Shown here one piece after another: positions 8,796 through 17,654 of a stretch of DNA of 61,788 nucleotides (positions within the stretch are counted from its first letter, which is position 1; every line of letters begins with the position of its first letter). A program made the translations under genes and the position numbers. The notes below the pieces were generated by a model, which worked only from the letters and a program-made list of their open reading frames with translations, did not search any database and had not been told where the DNA came from. The DNA is from Eubacterium sp. UBA5416 (GTDB taxonomy: Bacteria > Bacillota > Clostridia > Lachnospirales > Lachnospiraceae). The stretch lies in NCBI GenBank assembly GCA_002409525.1, contig DHNM01000036.1:1-61788 (forward strand). Reading direction: 5' to 3'.

Positions 8796-11207
8796 ATGAA
8801 AAAGAAATTGCTTTTAGTTATGATGACTGTTTTAACAGTATCGTTTGGAACCCAGGTGATATGGGCAGATAACGAAGTAGGCGTTCCTACAACATCAATT
8901 GTTAATGGTGATATAGAATCAACTTCAGATTCTGGCACTGAGTCTGAAACGGAGGATGAATCATCTGCCCAGGAAGATACTGAATTTCAACTAATTGGTA
9001 TTAGTATAAAGCTAAGTGATGATGGATCAACGGTTTCTATTACTCCGCAGTTCACTTCAAATGTGGACAATTCAAGTATTAAGTTTCGATATCAGATTTA
9101 TGACCTTCAGAAACTGGTATGGACAGACCTTCTTGAAAAGAATACAGACGATCCAAGTTGTGACTGGAATCCGTCAGAAGAAGGCTCTTATTGGATTCAT
9201 GTAACCGCCGATCCTGGTGATGGGAAAGAATATGCGAAGACAATTGGCTATGATGTTCAGAAAACAAAGCTGGGAGACTTTACTATGGATCATAGTAGCC
9301 CGCAGCCATGGGATACAACAATTACTTTGCATGGATCAATATCAAATCCATTGTCGGAGAACCTTACATATGAATATTTAGTATATAATGGGAAATACTG
9401 GACCAGTTTGTATAAGTCTAGAGAATTGAAAGATTTTGAGTATATGGCTAAGAAAGCAGGCAGCTATTTATTCTGCTATCAGGTCTATAATACCCGCGGA
9501 ACTGTTATAGGACAGAAGTTTTTGGGTTATGAGGCGCAGGAATTCTTTGTTAAGACAGATAAAATCCGTGTAGACATCAATCCAAATGGAGGGATTGATC
9601 TTGATCTAGATGGGGAATCAAACGATTCACAGACAGAGTATAAATGGGTCAGCTATGATCTTGCAAAGAAACAATGGGTATTAATTCAGGACTGGTTAGA
9701 AAAGACAGATGCACACTGGTCACCGAAAAGTGCCGGAGCTTATTGGATTCAGGTAGAGGGCAGGACCAGAACAGGTCAGACCGATAGTAAGTTGATCGGA
9801 TATAATGTAAAAGATATTAAGATAACCTCTTTTACCGGCGATGCCGATTCGCCCAGAGGAATCGGTTCGATAATTGTATTGTCCGGGACCGTTGATAATC
9901 CGATTTATCAGTCTCTGCGTTATCGATACATTGTATATGATGGAGCAAATTGGAAAGAATTATATTCATCTGATAAATTAAAACCATATAAGTGGAAACC
10001 TGAGCAGAAGGGGAATTATCTTCTTTGTTTAGAAGTGACAGGACCAGATGGTAAGGTCTATCAATCTTTTATGTCATATAAGATTGAGTCTCTTTCAACT
10101 ACATTGAAGAATCTTCAGGTTTATACACCTGATTTTAAAACGTATTATATTATGCAAAACACCAGCTCTAATGATAATAACTTGAAATATACCTATCAGA
10201 TCTATGATTTAAGAACGAAGCAGTGGAGCAAACTGCCGAGAGGCGGCACAAATACATACTGGCAGCCAAAGACTAGCGGGGATTATTGGATACATGCATC
10301 GGTAGTCGGAAGTGATACCAGGGAATATACAAAGACGATTGGGTATCATATTAAAGGGTATTCGATTGGAAAATTCGGTTTTTCTGGGAATCTTGAGGCA
10401 GGGAAAGCGGCTAAACTTCAGGCGAACGGATATAATTATTTAAATGAGGGTTACACTTTTAAGTATCTGCAGTGGAATGGTGCTGGGTGGAATACATTAT
10501 ATCAGGGCGCTACACCGGAGGCAGTCAGCTGGACACCCGGTATCAGTGGTGATTATGCTTTTTGCTGCCAGGTATCAAATCAGTATGGAGTAGTGGATAC
10601 AAAAACGATTCATATATCCAAAAGTAACTTTTCAAAAACGGGTTGGTATTATGAAAATGGATACAAATTCTACTATATCAATAATAAGAAACAATTAGAT
10701 CTCGATGGAATTTTGTCAAGACAATCCTCTTATGTTGCCAGGGTGAATCGTATGACTTGTACAGTTACAATATACGCACCGGATGGTGGCAATGGTTATA
10801 TTATACCGGTAAAACGGTTTGCCTGTTCTGTGGGGCTTCCGAGTACTCCCACACCGACGGGAACCTATCGAACATCCGTAAAGTATCGATGGCATGAGCT
10901 GATTGGCTCATCTTACGGACAGTATTGTACACGAATTGTAGGAGGAATTCTATTCCACTCAGTTGCAGGATCCAATACGACAAGTTTTAACCTGAATCCA
11001 GTTGAGTATAACAAGTTAGGGAGCCCGGCTTCTCATGGTTGTGTCAGGTTATGTGTAAAAGATGCAAAATGGATCTATGACAACTGCAAGATAGGAATGC
11101 AAGTAACTATATATGATAGTTCCAACCCAGGACCTTTTGGCCAGGGACAAGTCTACCGTATTACAAACCCAGGGCAGAATTGGGATCCGACAGATCCTAA
11201 TGTTTGA
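8796..11207 (+). CDS. Secreted L,D-transpeptidase (YkuD) with six Ig-like/triple-Tyr repeats
   Basis: The 803-residue protein starts with a signal peptide (about 1-25) and an acidic Ser/Thr-rich linker. Residues about 60-600 hold three copies of a pair of roughly 90-residue beta modules: one with YQIYDL...W.P...G.YWI and one with Y.VYNG..W..LY...G.YLFC. A short wall-binding-like motif follows, then the YkuD catalytic domain with HGCVRLCVKDA, catalytic Cys749 and a preceding histidine region (GGILFHSV). It should make 3-3 crosslinks in peptidoglycan or attach proteins to it. ATG at 8796 is preferred to 8790 because GAGGAGG is eight bases before it. Confidence 0.88.
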   Translation: MKKKLLLVMMTVLTVSFGTQVIWADNEVGVPTTSIVNGDIESTSDSGTESETEDESSAQEDTEFQLIGISIKLSDDGSTVSITPQFTSNVDNSSIKFRYQIYDLQKLVWTDLLEKNTDDPSCDWNPSEEGSYWIHVTADPGDGKEYAKTIGYDVQKTKLGDFTMDHSSPQPWDTTITLHGSISNPLSENLTYEYLVYNGKYWTSLYKSRELKDFEYMAKKAGSYLFCYQVYNTRGTVIGQKFLGYEAQEFFVKTDKIRVDINPNGGIDLDLDGESNDSQTEYKWVSYDLAKKQWVLIQDWLEKTDAHWSPKSAGAYWIQVEGRTRTGQTDSKLIGYNVKDIKITSFTGDADSPRGIGSIIVLSGTVDNPIYQSLRYRYIVYDGANWKELYSSDKLKPYKWKPEQKGNYLLCLEVTGPDGKVYQSFMSYKIESLSTTLKNLQVYTPDFKTYYIMQNTSSNDNNLKYTYQIYDLRTKQWSKLPRGGTNTYWQPKTSGDYWIHASVVGSDTREYTKTIGYHIKGYSIGKFGFSGNLEAGKAAKLQANGYNYLNEGYTFKYLQWNGAGWNTLYQGATPEAVSWTPGISGDYAFCCQVSNQYGVVDTKTIHISKSNFSKTGWYYENGYKFYYINNKKQLDLDGILSRQSSYVARVNRMTCTVTIYAPDGGNGYIIPVKRFACSVGLPSTPTPTGTYRTSVKYRWHELIGSSYGQYCTRIVGGILFHSVAGSNTTSFNLNPVEYNKLGSPASHGCVRLCVKDAKWIYDNCKIGMQVTIYDSSNPGPFGQGQVYRITNPGQNWDPTDPNV

Positions 11208-11244
11208 TGAAGTTTTTTTATACAGGCATAAAAATGTCTTATTC

Positions 11245-11299
11245 AAAGCTGTTGCTTCAGGGAGTTTTGATGCTTTTCTCTGATGCGACAGCTTTTTGT
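11245..11299 (+). terminator. Probable rho-independent terminator after the L,D-transpeptidase gene
   Basis: AAAGCTGTTGC (11245-11255) pairs with GCGACAGCTTT (11285-11295) with one G-T pair; the 29-base loop can form further weak pairing. A T-run follows the stem (TTTTTG). The next gene begins 22 bases later, so readthrough is possible. Confidence 0.65.
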
Positions 11300-11320
11300 T
11301 AAAGGAGCAAAGTTACAGAC

Positions 11321-12892
11321 ATGATCAAAAGATTTGATACGATTGATGAATTTGTCAAAAAGAATCGACGGAGCATAGTAATATATTTTTTCTTTATTCT
11401 ATTCGCATATGGGATAAAGCTTTTCCATGTAATAATATCCATAGATACTGAAAGCATTATTAGTGTTCCTGAAGAATTATATCGAAATGGATGGCTCAGC
11501 ATGGGACGTTTTGGAGCTTTATTATTAAAAAAAATGTTGGGGACTTATTGGTTTAATCCTTACGTAGCCTCTTTTATGATGATTATAACGCTGTTGGCAG
11601 GCGGCCTGATATGGATGTATTTGTTTTCAAACCTAAACAAAAAAACAAGTAGAATCAGCTGGATTTTTCCTTCTGTTTTTTTTACGGCACCAATTATGGC
11701 TGAACAGTCCAGCTTTTTACTTCAGGCATATGAAGTTACAGTATGCATTGGATTAGTTGGTTTATCATTGATTTTATTTTACAAAGGTGTTTACTACAAG
11801 AAAAAGTATTATTATCTTTTTACATGTATTTGTATAATTTTTAGTTTTGCGACTTATCAGTCCACAGTTATACTGTTTATTACTGGGGCTGTGGCCTCAT
11901 TCCTGCTTTTCTATGACTATGAGTCAGGAGAAGATACACCAGATTTTTTGAAAATTAAGGCGACGGGGTTTCGATATTGGGGAACGATTGGTAAACTAAT
12001 TCTGTTGTTTGTATTGTCCTATCTTTTTTATACGATTGCGAACAAGATAGTTATGGGCGCTCTTGGAATTCAAACGGAAGCTTATATTAATGATCAGGTT
12101 CATTGGGGCAAAGATTCTGTTACTGAGTGTATCGTTAATATAGGATTACAGGTAAAAAAAATACTACTTGGAAAAACTATATACTACAATGTAGCTCTTG
12201 CCATTCTTATGATCTTTTTTCTTGTCTATATATGTTTCAGGTGGAAACAGAAAAGAAAGGCCTATTATATTTTCTTTCTCGCTTCTCTTGCATTGTGTGT
12301 ATGCCCGTTCATTATGGTTTTGCTGTTAGGTGGCAGTGTAAGTGTAAGAACAGAATGGACGATCCCTTTTGTAACGGCTTTCTTGGCTATGTATCTGACA
12401 GGATGTTTTATTGATTCTGAGCATTTTACGGTGCCTTTATTATTAAAAAGACTAGCTTTGCTTTTGGCATTTGTAATGGGTATGCAGCAGTCTATGGTAA
12501 CTGCAAGGATATATTATACTGAATATGCAAAGTATCAGCAGGATCTAGTAATGGCCATAAAAATATCAGATCGTATTGAAGAGCTGAATTTAGGTGATTC
12601 TCCTCAAGCGCCGGTGACGTTTATTGGTGCAAAACCCACGCATCACACACCATCAATGTATACAGAAGAAGAAATCGAGTTAAGTGGACGATCTTTATTT
12701 TCAATTTCTTTTGGAACATTTCATGGAACCTTTGTAATGCGGAATTTTATGAAAAGCGTCGGGTATGATTACGAATTACCGACACAAGATCAGGTGAAAA
12801 GAGCGGAGGAAATTTCCACTGCGATGGGAACATGGCCGGACACAGACAGTGTAAGATATGAAGAGGGGGTAATTGTGGTTCGACTATCATGA
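11321..12892 (+). CDS. GtrII-like membrane glucosyltransferase
   Basis: This 523-residue polytopic protein has about ten to twelve hydrophobic helices. The N-terminal region with SIDTESI and NGWLSMGRFGALLLKKML is typical of the glucosyltransferase GtrII family, GT-C-like enzymes that move a sugar from undecaprenyl phosphate onto a polysaccharide outside the membrane. The final 110 residues are soluble. In this locus it could use a carrier made by the GtrB-like enzyme cut at the left edge or the ArnC-like enzyme at 27305. The SLH protein gene follows directly; a possible upstream ATG of that gene overlaps the stop. Confidence 0.8.
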   Translation: MIKRFDTIDEFVKKNRRSIVIYFFFILFAYGIKLFHVIISIDTESIISVPEELYRNGWLSMGRFGALLLKKMLGTYWFNPYVASFMMIITLLAGGLIWMYLFSNLNKKTSRISWIFPSVFFTAPIMAEQSSFLLQAYEVTVCIGLVGLSLILFYKGVYYKKKYYYLFTCICIIFSFATYQSTVILFITGAVASFLLFYDYESGEDTPDFLKIKATGFRYWGTIGKLILLFVLSYLFYTIANKIVMGALGIQTEAYINDQVHWGKDSVTECIVNIGLQVKKILLGKTIYYNVALAILMIFFLVYICFRWKQKRKAYYIFFLASLALCVCPFIMVLLLGGSVSVRTEWTIPFVTAFLAMYLTGCFIDSEHFTVPLLLKRLALLLAFVMGMQQSMVTARIYYTEYAKYQQDLVMAIKISDRIEELNLGDSPQAPVTFIGAKPTHHTPSMYTEEEIELSGRSLFSISFGTFHGTFVMRNFMKSVGYDYELPTQDQVKRAEEISTAMGTWPDTDSVRYEEGVIVVRLS

Positions 12893-12936
12893 ATACGAAA
12901 GAACGAGGTCTGAGAGTACAAGAAGGAGGAAGCATT

Positions 12937-14931
12937 ATGAACACAAGAAGAATTGCTTATACATTACTAGTTACAGCTTCTGTCGCTTTAAGCGTATCAC
13001 TGGGAGTATCCGCAAAAGCGGACAGTTTGGCAGGAGAACGTCCTGATGAAGAAGAGCACATCACTGGAATGGATGAAAACGGTGATGTCTCTGAAATCCC
13101 CAGCGAGAATGGAAAATTCGAGACTAAGGCCCGAACGTTTGCCTCAAGTCAGGTACAAGTAGTGAATTTTAATGTCTCAGGAAGTAAGGTTACAGAATAT
13201 GTTAATGCAGAAGACAGTACGATTGATGGCTACCTGAATGGGGCATATGCTGCGGATGGTGCTTATCTGGGTACGACAGATCAGGGAAAAGTAAAGTTTA
13301 TGGTTGCCGGAGAACAGGGGGTCGTCGATTCTGATGAGGTACAGGTGGTGAACTATCAGGATGCCAAATCTGTCAGCTATTATACCGTATCAGGCGGAAG
13401 ACTAATACATAAGATAACAACAAACATGACTAAGGAAGCTTATGCAAATTCGCTCGATAATGGAGACGCTCCCTCTTACTTGAAGGAAGGTGTAAAATAC
13501 TATAGTTATGACGGTCACTATTTCTATAATGAAAATCAGTATTCTCAAATGCTTGAAGATTATAAGAGTGGCAGTCGTTCTAATTCTTTGAATAATAATA
13601 ACCCCTATTACAACTATTATCAATTTCTCCCACTGAGGAGTGTATCTCGTTATACTGCAGATGAATTGAACGATGTCCTGACAAGAAAACCAATTGCGTC
13701 AAATTCAAAGATGCAGAGTATAGCAGGAGCACTGGTTAACAATCAGAATAAATATGGAGTCAATGCACTACTCGTTGCGGGAATTGCCGGAAATGAAAGT
13801 GCATGGGGAACGAGCAATATTTCTCAGACAAAAAATAATCTGTTCGGATTAAATGCAATAGACAGCAGCCCGGGGACGAGTGCAAATACTTTCTCCAGTG
13901 TTGAACAGTGTATCAAAGAATTCACAGAAACATGGATGTCAAAACAGTATATGAATCCTTCGAACTGGAAGTATGAAGGAGCTTTTTTGGGAAACAAAGA
14001 GAGCGGATTTAATGTTATGTATGCGTCTGATCCCTATTGGGGCGAGAAAGCCGCTACCGGGGCATATGCATTGGATAAAATTGGTGGAAAAGAAGATTTA
14101 CATACCTATACAATAGGAGTAAAAGAAGCATTTACACAAGTAAATGTTAGACGGGGTTCTTCAACAAGTACCAATGCGTTGTATCAGACTCCAAAACCTG
14201 GAAATACTACAGTTATAGTTCGAAGAAAAGATCCTGTTAATAATTTCTATGAAATACAGAGTGATGGCGTCTTGAATTCGGATCGAAGCGCTTTGGATAA
14301 TTCGACAGGAGTATATAATAGCTCCAATATGTTTGGTAATATATCCTCAAACTACATAAAAGTTATATCGGAATCAGAATTAAATTTTCAGGACATTCAT
14401 CAAGGTGACTGGTACCGTGATGAAGTCAGTTATGTTTCGAAGATTGGAATTATGACTGGTAAGGATAAGAATATATTTGCTCCAACTGAATCAATCGTGA
14501 GGGCTCAGTTTGCTGTGATGCTTTGGAGAATGGGCGGAGAAGAATCAACTTCTTATAATGGTACATTCCCCGATGTAGGGAATGGTATATGGTATACAGA
14601 TGCGATAGCATGGTCCAGTAATAAAAAAATTATTACCGGCTATCAGGATACAGGGAAATTTATGCCATCCAGTCCAATTTCAAGACAAGAGCTGGCTGTG
14701 ATGATCTATCGATATGCAAATCTTGTAAATCTAGATACCAGTAAGAAAGATGATTTATCAAAATTTAAAGACAGTGGTTCTGTTGCCGGATATGCGAAAG
14801 AAGCAGTGCAGTGGGCTGTTGGAAGCGGTATTATCAGTGGAAAATACCAGGGGAGTCAGCTGGATCCAACGGGTGAGACTTCTCGTGCCGAGTGTGCGAT
14901 TATGATAGACCGGTTTTTTAAGATGCTGTAA
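12937..14931 (+). CDS. Secreted glucosaminidase-type wall hydrolase with SH3-like region and three SLH domains
   Basis: The 664-residue protein has a signal peptide (about 1-28), an N-terminal domain of unknown function, a glucosaminidase domain (about 250-385) with VAGIAGNESAWGTSN and NNLFGLNA, an SH3-like segment (VNVRRGSSTSTNALYQTP), and three SLH domains (about 480-664) beginning FQDIHQGDWYRDEV, FPDVGNGIWYTDAI and FKDSGSVAGYAKEA. It should cleave peptidoglycan while anchored to secondary wall polysaccharide. SLH domains usually bind pyruvylated polymers, and a pyruvyl transferase is encoded 1.5 kb away. ATG at 12937 has AAGGAGGA upstream and is preferred to ATG 12889. Confidence 0.9.
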   Translation: MNTRRIAYTLLVTASVALSVSLGVSAKADSLAGERPDEEEHITGMDENGDVSEIPSENGKFETKARTFASSQVQVVNFNVSGSKVTEYVNAEDSTIDGYLNGAYAADGAYLGTTDQGKVKFMVAGEQGVVDSDEVQVVNYQDAKSVSYYTVSGGRLIHKITTNMTKEAYANSLDNGDAPSYLKEGVKYYSYDGHYFYNENQYSQMLEDYKSGSRSNSLNNNNPYYNYYQFLPLRSVSRYTADELNDVLTRKPIASNSKMQSIAGALVNNQNKYGVNALLVAGIAGNESAWGTSNISQTKNNLFGLNAIDSSPGTSANTFSSVEQCIKEFTETWMSKQYMNPSNWKYEGAFLGNKESGFNVMYASDPYWGEKAATGAYALDKIGGKEDLHTYTIGVKEAFTQVNVRRGSSTSTNALYQTPKPGNTTVIVRRKDPVNNFYEIQSDGVLNSDRSALDNSTGVYNSSNMFGNISSNYIKVISESELNFQDIHQGDWYRDEVSYVSKIGIMTGKDKNIFAPTESIVRAQFAVMLWRMGGEESTSYNGTFPDVGNGIWYTDAIAWSSNKKIITGYQDTGKFMPSSPISRQELAVMIYRYANLVNLDTSKKDDLSKFKDSGSVAGYAKEAVQWAVGSGIISGKYQGSQLDPTGETSRAECAIMIDRFFKML

Positions 14932-14933
14932 AG

Positions 14934-14984
14934 AGAAAGCAGCAGATGAAGTTTGATTGTAAACAAACTTCACTGCTGCTTTCT
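14934..14984. terminator. Long inverted repeat between convergent genes, probably a bidirectional terminator
   Basis: A 21-base-pair stem with one bulged A is formed by 14934-14955 and 14964-14984, with an eight-base loop. It lies three bases after the SLH gene and 31 bases from the end of the minus-strand glycosyltransferase, so it can end transcription from both sides. The T-runs after the stem are short. Confidence 0.75.
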
Positions 14985-15015
14985 GAATCAATAAAAAACT
15001 GTTAGCTGTAAACAA

Positions 15016-16329
15016 CTATCGATGGCTTCCTTTAAACTTGTTTTTTAACTTTCGAAGTGGAGAAGTGATTCTCCATGAAGTAGAATTCTTGATCATATTT
15101 AGATCATTCAATAAATCGTTATTTTTTTCTGTTAAATCCTTTGATTGTTGTGTTAGAGCCTGTAACATAGCGCCTTTCTCAACGATAGCTGTATTGAGCT
15201 GCCTGATCTCCTGGTTTTGATGATTTATTTCTCCGTCTAATTTATTGATATGGAGGTGACATAAATCATTCTGTTTTTTTAGTTCGCTATATCCTTTTTG
15301 AAGATTTTGCAGGTATGGATCATTATATAGATGATTTCCGGTATATTTCCCACACTCAATGGTTGAAAAATTGTATTTTTCTTTCATTAACAAAGCGGTT
15401 TCAGGATTGTTTAACATTTCCTCTATTTTTATCATACCTGGTGCGGAATATGAAGAAGACTGGCCAAAAGGTCTGCATATAAGAAATGCTTTTTCGCAAG
15501 CCAGCTCTTGTGGAGTGTGAGATCCTGGGTCGAGAAAAGATTCCTTAAATGCTCGAATAAAAAGCTCATCTTCCATATCATCAAAAAAGTGATAACGTAT
15601 GTGCATGTGCTCATTATAAAAACGTGCGTCATGAATTTCTGAATAACTGCTTACGTTTTTATCGTTATTTAAGATTCTTCTGTATTTTATCAGTGGTTCT
15701 TCTATAATCCCAAAGGTGTATTTCTTTGTAAATCGAACCCACCATTCCATATCTGTTGCCTGAATATAGAATAGATTATGTCCTCCAATTTCAGATACGG
15801 TATCGGCGTCAATAAGAGAGGAAGGATTATTAAGTCTGTTTCCATGAAAAAAGAAAAAGCGAAGCCAATATTCCTGGTCCTCTGTACTGGCTGAAAAAAG
15901 TTCTTTTAGTTGCGATAATTCCTTATTTACATTTTTTCCATCTTGGTCGATAAGATCAACCCAGGTAAAACAGCCCTTGTGCTCAGGATGTTTCTGCATA
16001 TACATAACCTGCTTGTACAGCTTGTCCTTCATCCATATATCATCACTGTCCATGATAGCAAGGTATTTCCCCCTTACTTTGGAAAAACCGTAGTTTGTTG
16101 CATACGAGATATGCCGATTTTCGCTAAGAGTGTATATTTCCACACGCTTGTCAGATATTTCTTTTAAGAGCTTCGGTGTTTTATCTGTTGATCCATCATC
16201 GACAATGATGATCTGTAAATTAGCATATGATTGTGTAAGTACACTGTTGATACTTTCCATCAAATACTCTTCTGAGTTGTGAACGGTCATTACAACACTA
16301 ATTAATGGAAGATTCATGTTTAAAACCAT
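15016..16329 (-). CDS. Family 2 glycosyltransferase with C-terminal coiled coil
   Basis: The 437-residue protein has an N-terminal GT-A domain (about 1-240): ISVVMTVHNSEEYLMESI, IIIVDDGSTDKTPKLL, and the metal-binding site LAIMDSDDIWMKD. After a middle region, residues about 345-415 form a coiled coil rich in Lys, Gln, Leu and Asn, ending in a basic tail (WRITSPLRKLKNKFKG). Coiled-coil tails of this type occur in polysaccharide chain-length and glycosyltransferase proteins. The start is ATG 16329 with AAAGGA upstream. It is the only minus-strand gene inside the polysaccharide locus and has its own promoter. Confidence 0.88.
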   Translation of the reverse strand: MVLNMNLPLISVVMTVHNSEEYLMESINSVLTQSYANLQIIIVDDGSTDKTPKLLKEISDKRVEIYTLSENRHISYATNYGFSKVRGKYLAIMDSDDIWMKDKLYKQVMYMQKHPEHKGCFTWVDLIDQDGKNVNKELSQLKELFSASTEDQEYWLRFFFFHGNRLNNPSSLIDADTVSEIGGHNLFYIQATDMEWWVRFTKKYTFGIIEEPLIKYRRILNNDKNVSSYSEIHDARFYNEHMHIRYHFFDDMEDELFIRAFKESFLDPGSHTPQELACEKAFLICRPFGQSSSYSAPGMIKIEEMLNNPETALLMKEKYNFSTIECGKYTGNHLYNDPYLQNLQKGYSELKKQNDLCHLHINKLDGEINHQNQEIRQLNTAIVEKGAMLQALTQQSKDLTEKNNDLLNDLNMIKNSTSWRITSPLRKLKNKFKGSHR

Positions 16330-16355
16330 ACATATCCTTTCAGTTTAATATCCTA

Positions 16356-16384
16356 ATTATACGTTACCAATACGAACAATGCAA
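16356..16384 (-). promoter_or_regulatory. SigA-type promoter for the minus-strand glycosyltransferase
   Basis: Read on the minus strand, TTGCAT (16384-16379) and a perfect TATAAT (16361-16356) are 17 bases apart. The gene begins 27 bases downstream of the -10 box. The region is a divergent intergenic space of 145 bases shared with the pyruvyl transferase gene. Confidence 0.7.
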
Positions 16385-16474
16385 CCAAATAGACCAATAA
16401 GTTTTTACTCTTTTGATTGTACTGTTTTCTCTTTTGTGTTAATCTATAGATAATTCTATTTGGGAGATGTGCAA

Positions 16475-17584
16475 ATGAAAAGAGTATACGTACATGCATA
16501 TCTGCAGGGAAATCTGGGAGATGACTTATTCGTAAAAACATTGTGCAGAAGATATCCGAATATTACATTTTATGTTCTTGCCGATGAAGTTTATAAAAAC
16601 AGATTTCGAGACCTGCAGAATTGTAAGGTGAGATCCGTAAGCGATAAAAGAGTCCGAATTGCTGATAAGGTATTAAAACATTTTAAAAATACAGGGTCTT
16701 ATCTGCAATTCCTGATCAAATATTCCCAGGCAGTCATTCATATAGGGGGTTCTTCCTTTGTACAGCATAATGATGACTGGACAGATTTTTATAACTACGA
16801 TCGAATGTTGGTTAGGAACAGCAAAAAACTATATTTGATAGGTGCTAACTTTGGCCCATATAGAGATCAGGGATATTATGATGCCTATCATAAGTTGTTC
16901 CAAAGATATGAAGGCATCTGTTTCAGAGATAAATATTCGTGGAACCTTTTTCAAGATATTCCCCAGGTTTCTTATGCTCCAGATGTATTATTTCAGCTAA
17001 AAAATAATTCGGAAGCAAACAGAAAGAAAAAGAAAAAGGTAATTATTTCATTGATTGAGTTGCAGCACAGATGTGGAAATTATGATATAAGTATATATGA
17101 GGAAGGATATATAAAATTTCATGTAGAACTAATTCGATATTTTATCAGGAAAAAATATACGATTAGCCTGCTTTCCTTTTGCCAGAATGAGATGGATGAC
17201 GCTATGATCCAAAAAGTCTGTGAGAGATTGAGTGACGTAGAAAGAAAAAGTGTCCTTTGTATGGCATACCAGATAGATGCAGATCCTGTTCTTCTTGAAA
17301 TTGAGGATGCGGAGATGATTGTTGGAACGAGATTTCACAGTGTTATACTGGGATTTCTTTATGGATGTAAAGTGCTGCCTATTGTATATGATCAAAAGAC
17401 AGAAAAAGTGCTGGAAGAGTTGAAATATCCTCTCTCTCTGAAACTCTCAGATTTGGAGCAGGCACGAGCCAGTGAAATCGGGAAAAGGGTAATGGATTTG
17501 TCACCTCTGGATGTCAGAGATATGATTGGTAAATCAAGTAAACAGTTTCAATATACAGACAAGCTGTTTGCATCCAAAAACTAA
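16475..17584 (+). CDS. Polysaccharide pyruvyl transferase family protein (CsaB-like)
   Basis: The 369-residue protein fits the polysaccharide pyruvyl transferase family: an N-terminal GNLGDDLFVKTLCRRYP, IHIGGSSFVQ near residue 90, LIGANFGPYRD, CFRDKYSW, and the C-terminal GTRFHSVILGFLYGCKVLPIVYD. Such enzymes transfer pyruvate from phosphoenolpyruvate to form a ketal on a sugar, or are related glycosyltransferase-fold enzymes. It is a candidate to pyruvylate the wall polymer that the SLH protein binds. ATG at 16475 with GGGAG eight bases before is preferred to TTG 16460. Confidence 0.82.
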   Translation: MKRVYVHAYLQGNLGDDLFVKTLCRRYPNITFYVLADEVYKNRFRDLQNCKVRSVSDKRVRIADKVLKHFKNTGSYLQFLIKYSQAVIHIGGSSFVQHNDDWTDFYNYDRMLVRNSKKLYLIGANFGPYRDQGYYDAYHKLFQRYEGICFRDKYSWNLFQDIPQVSYAPDVLFQLKNNSEANRKKKKKVIISLIELQHRCGNYDISIYEEGYIKFHVELIRYFIRKKYTISLLSFCQNEMDDAMIQKVCERLSDVERKSVLCMAYQIDADPVLLEIEDAEMIVGTRFHSVILGFLYGCKVLPIVYDQKTEKVLEELKYPLSLKLSDLEQARASEIGKRVMDLSPLDVRDMIGKSSKQFQYTDKLFASKN

Positions 17585-17589
17585 AGCAA

Positions 17590-17618
17590 TTGATTTTCGA
17601 ATGAAAATAGACTATAAT
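17590..17618 (+). promoter_or_regulatory. SigA-type promoter upstream of the RgpF-like gene
   Basis: TTGATT (17590-17595) and TATAAT (17613-17618) are exactly 17 bases apart, and the gene begins 36 bases downstream. It could drive the series from 17655 onward. Confidence 0.7.
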
Positions 17619-17654
17619 CTAAAATTGAGTACAAAGATAGTGAGGTAGTACAAG

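Noticed and set aside
16415..16460. Promoter for the pyruvyl transferase gene
   Set aside because: TTGTAC with TAATCT at 17 bases is possible, but several weak alternatives overlap, so none was called.
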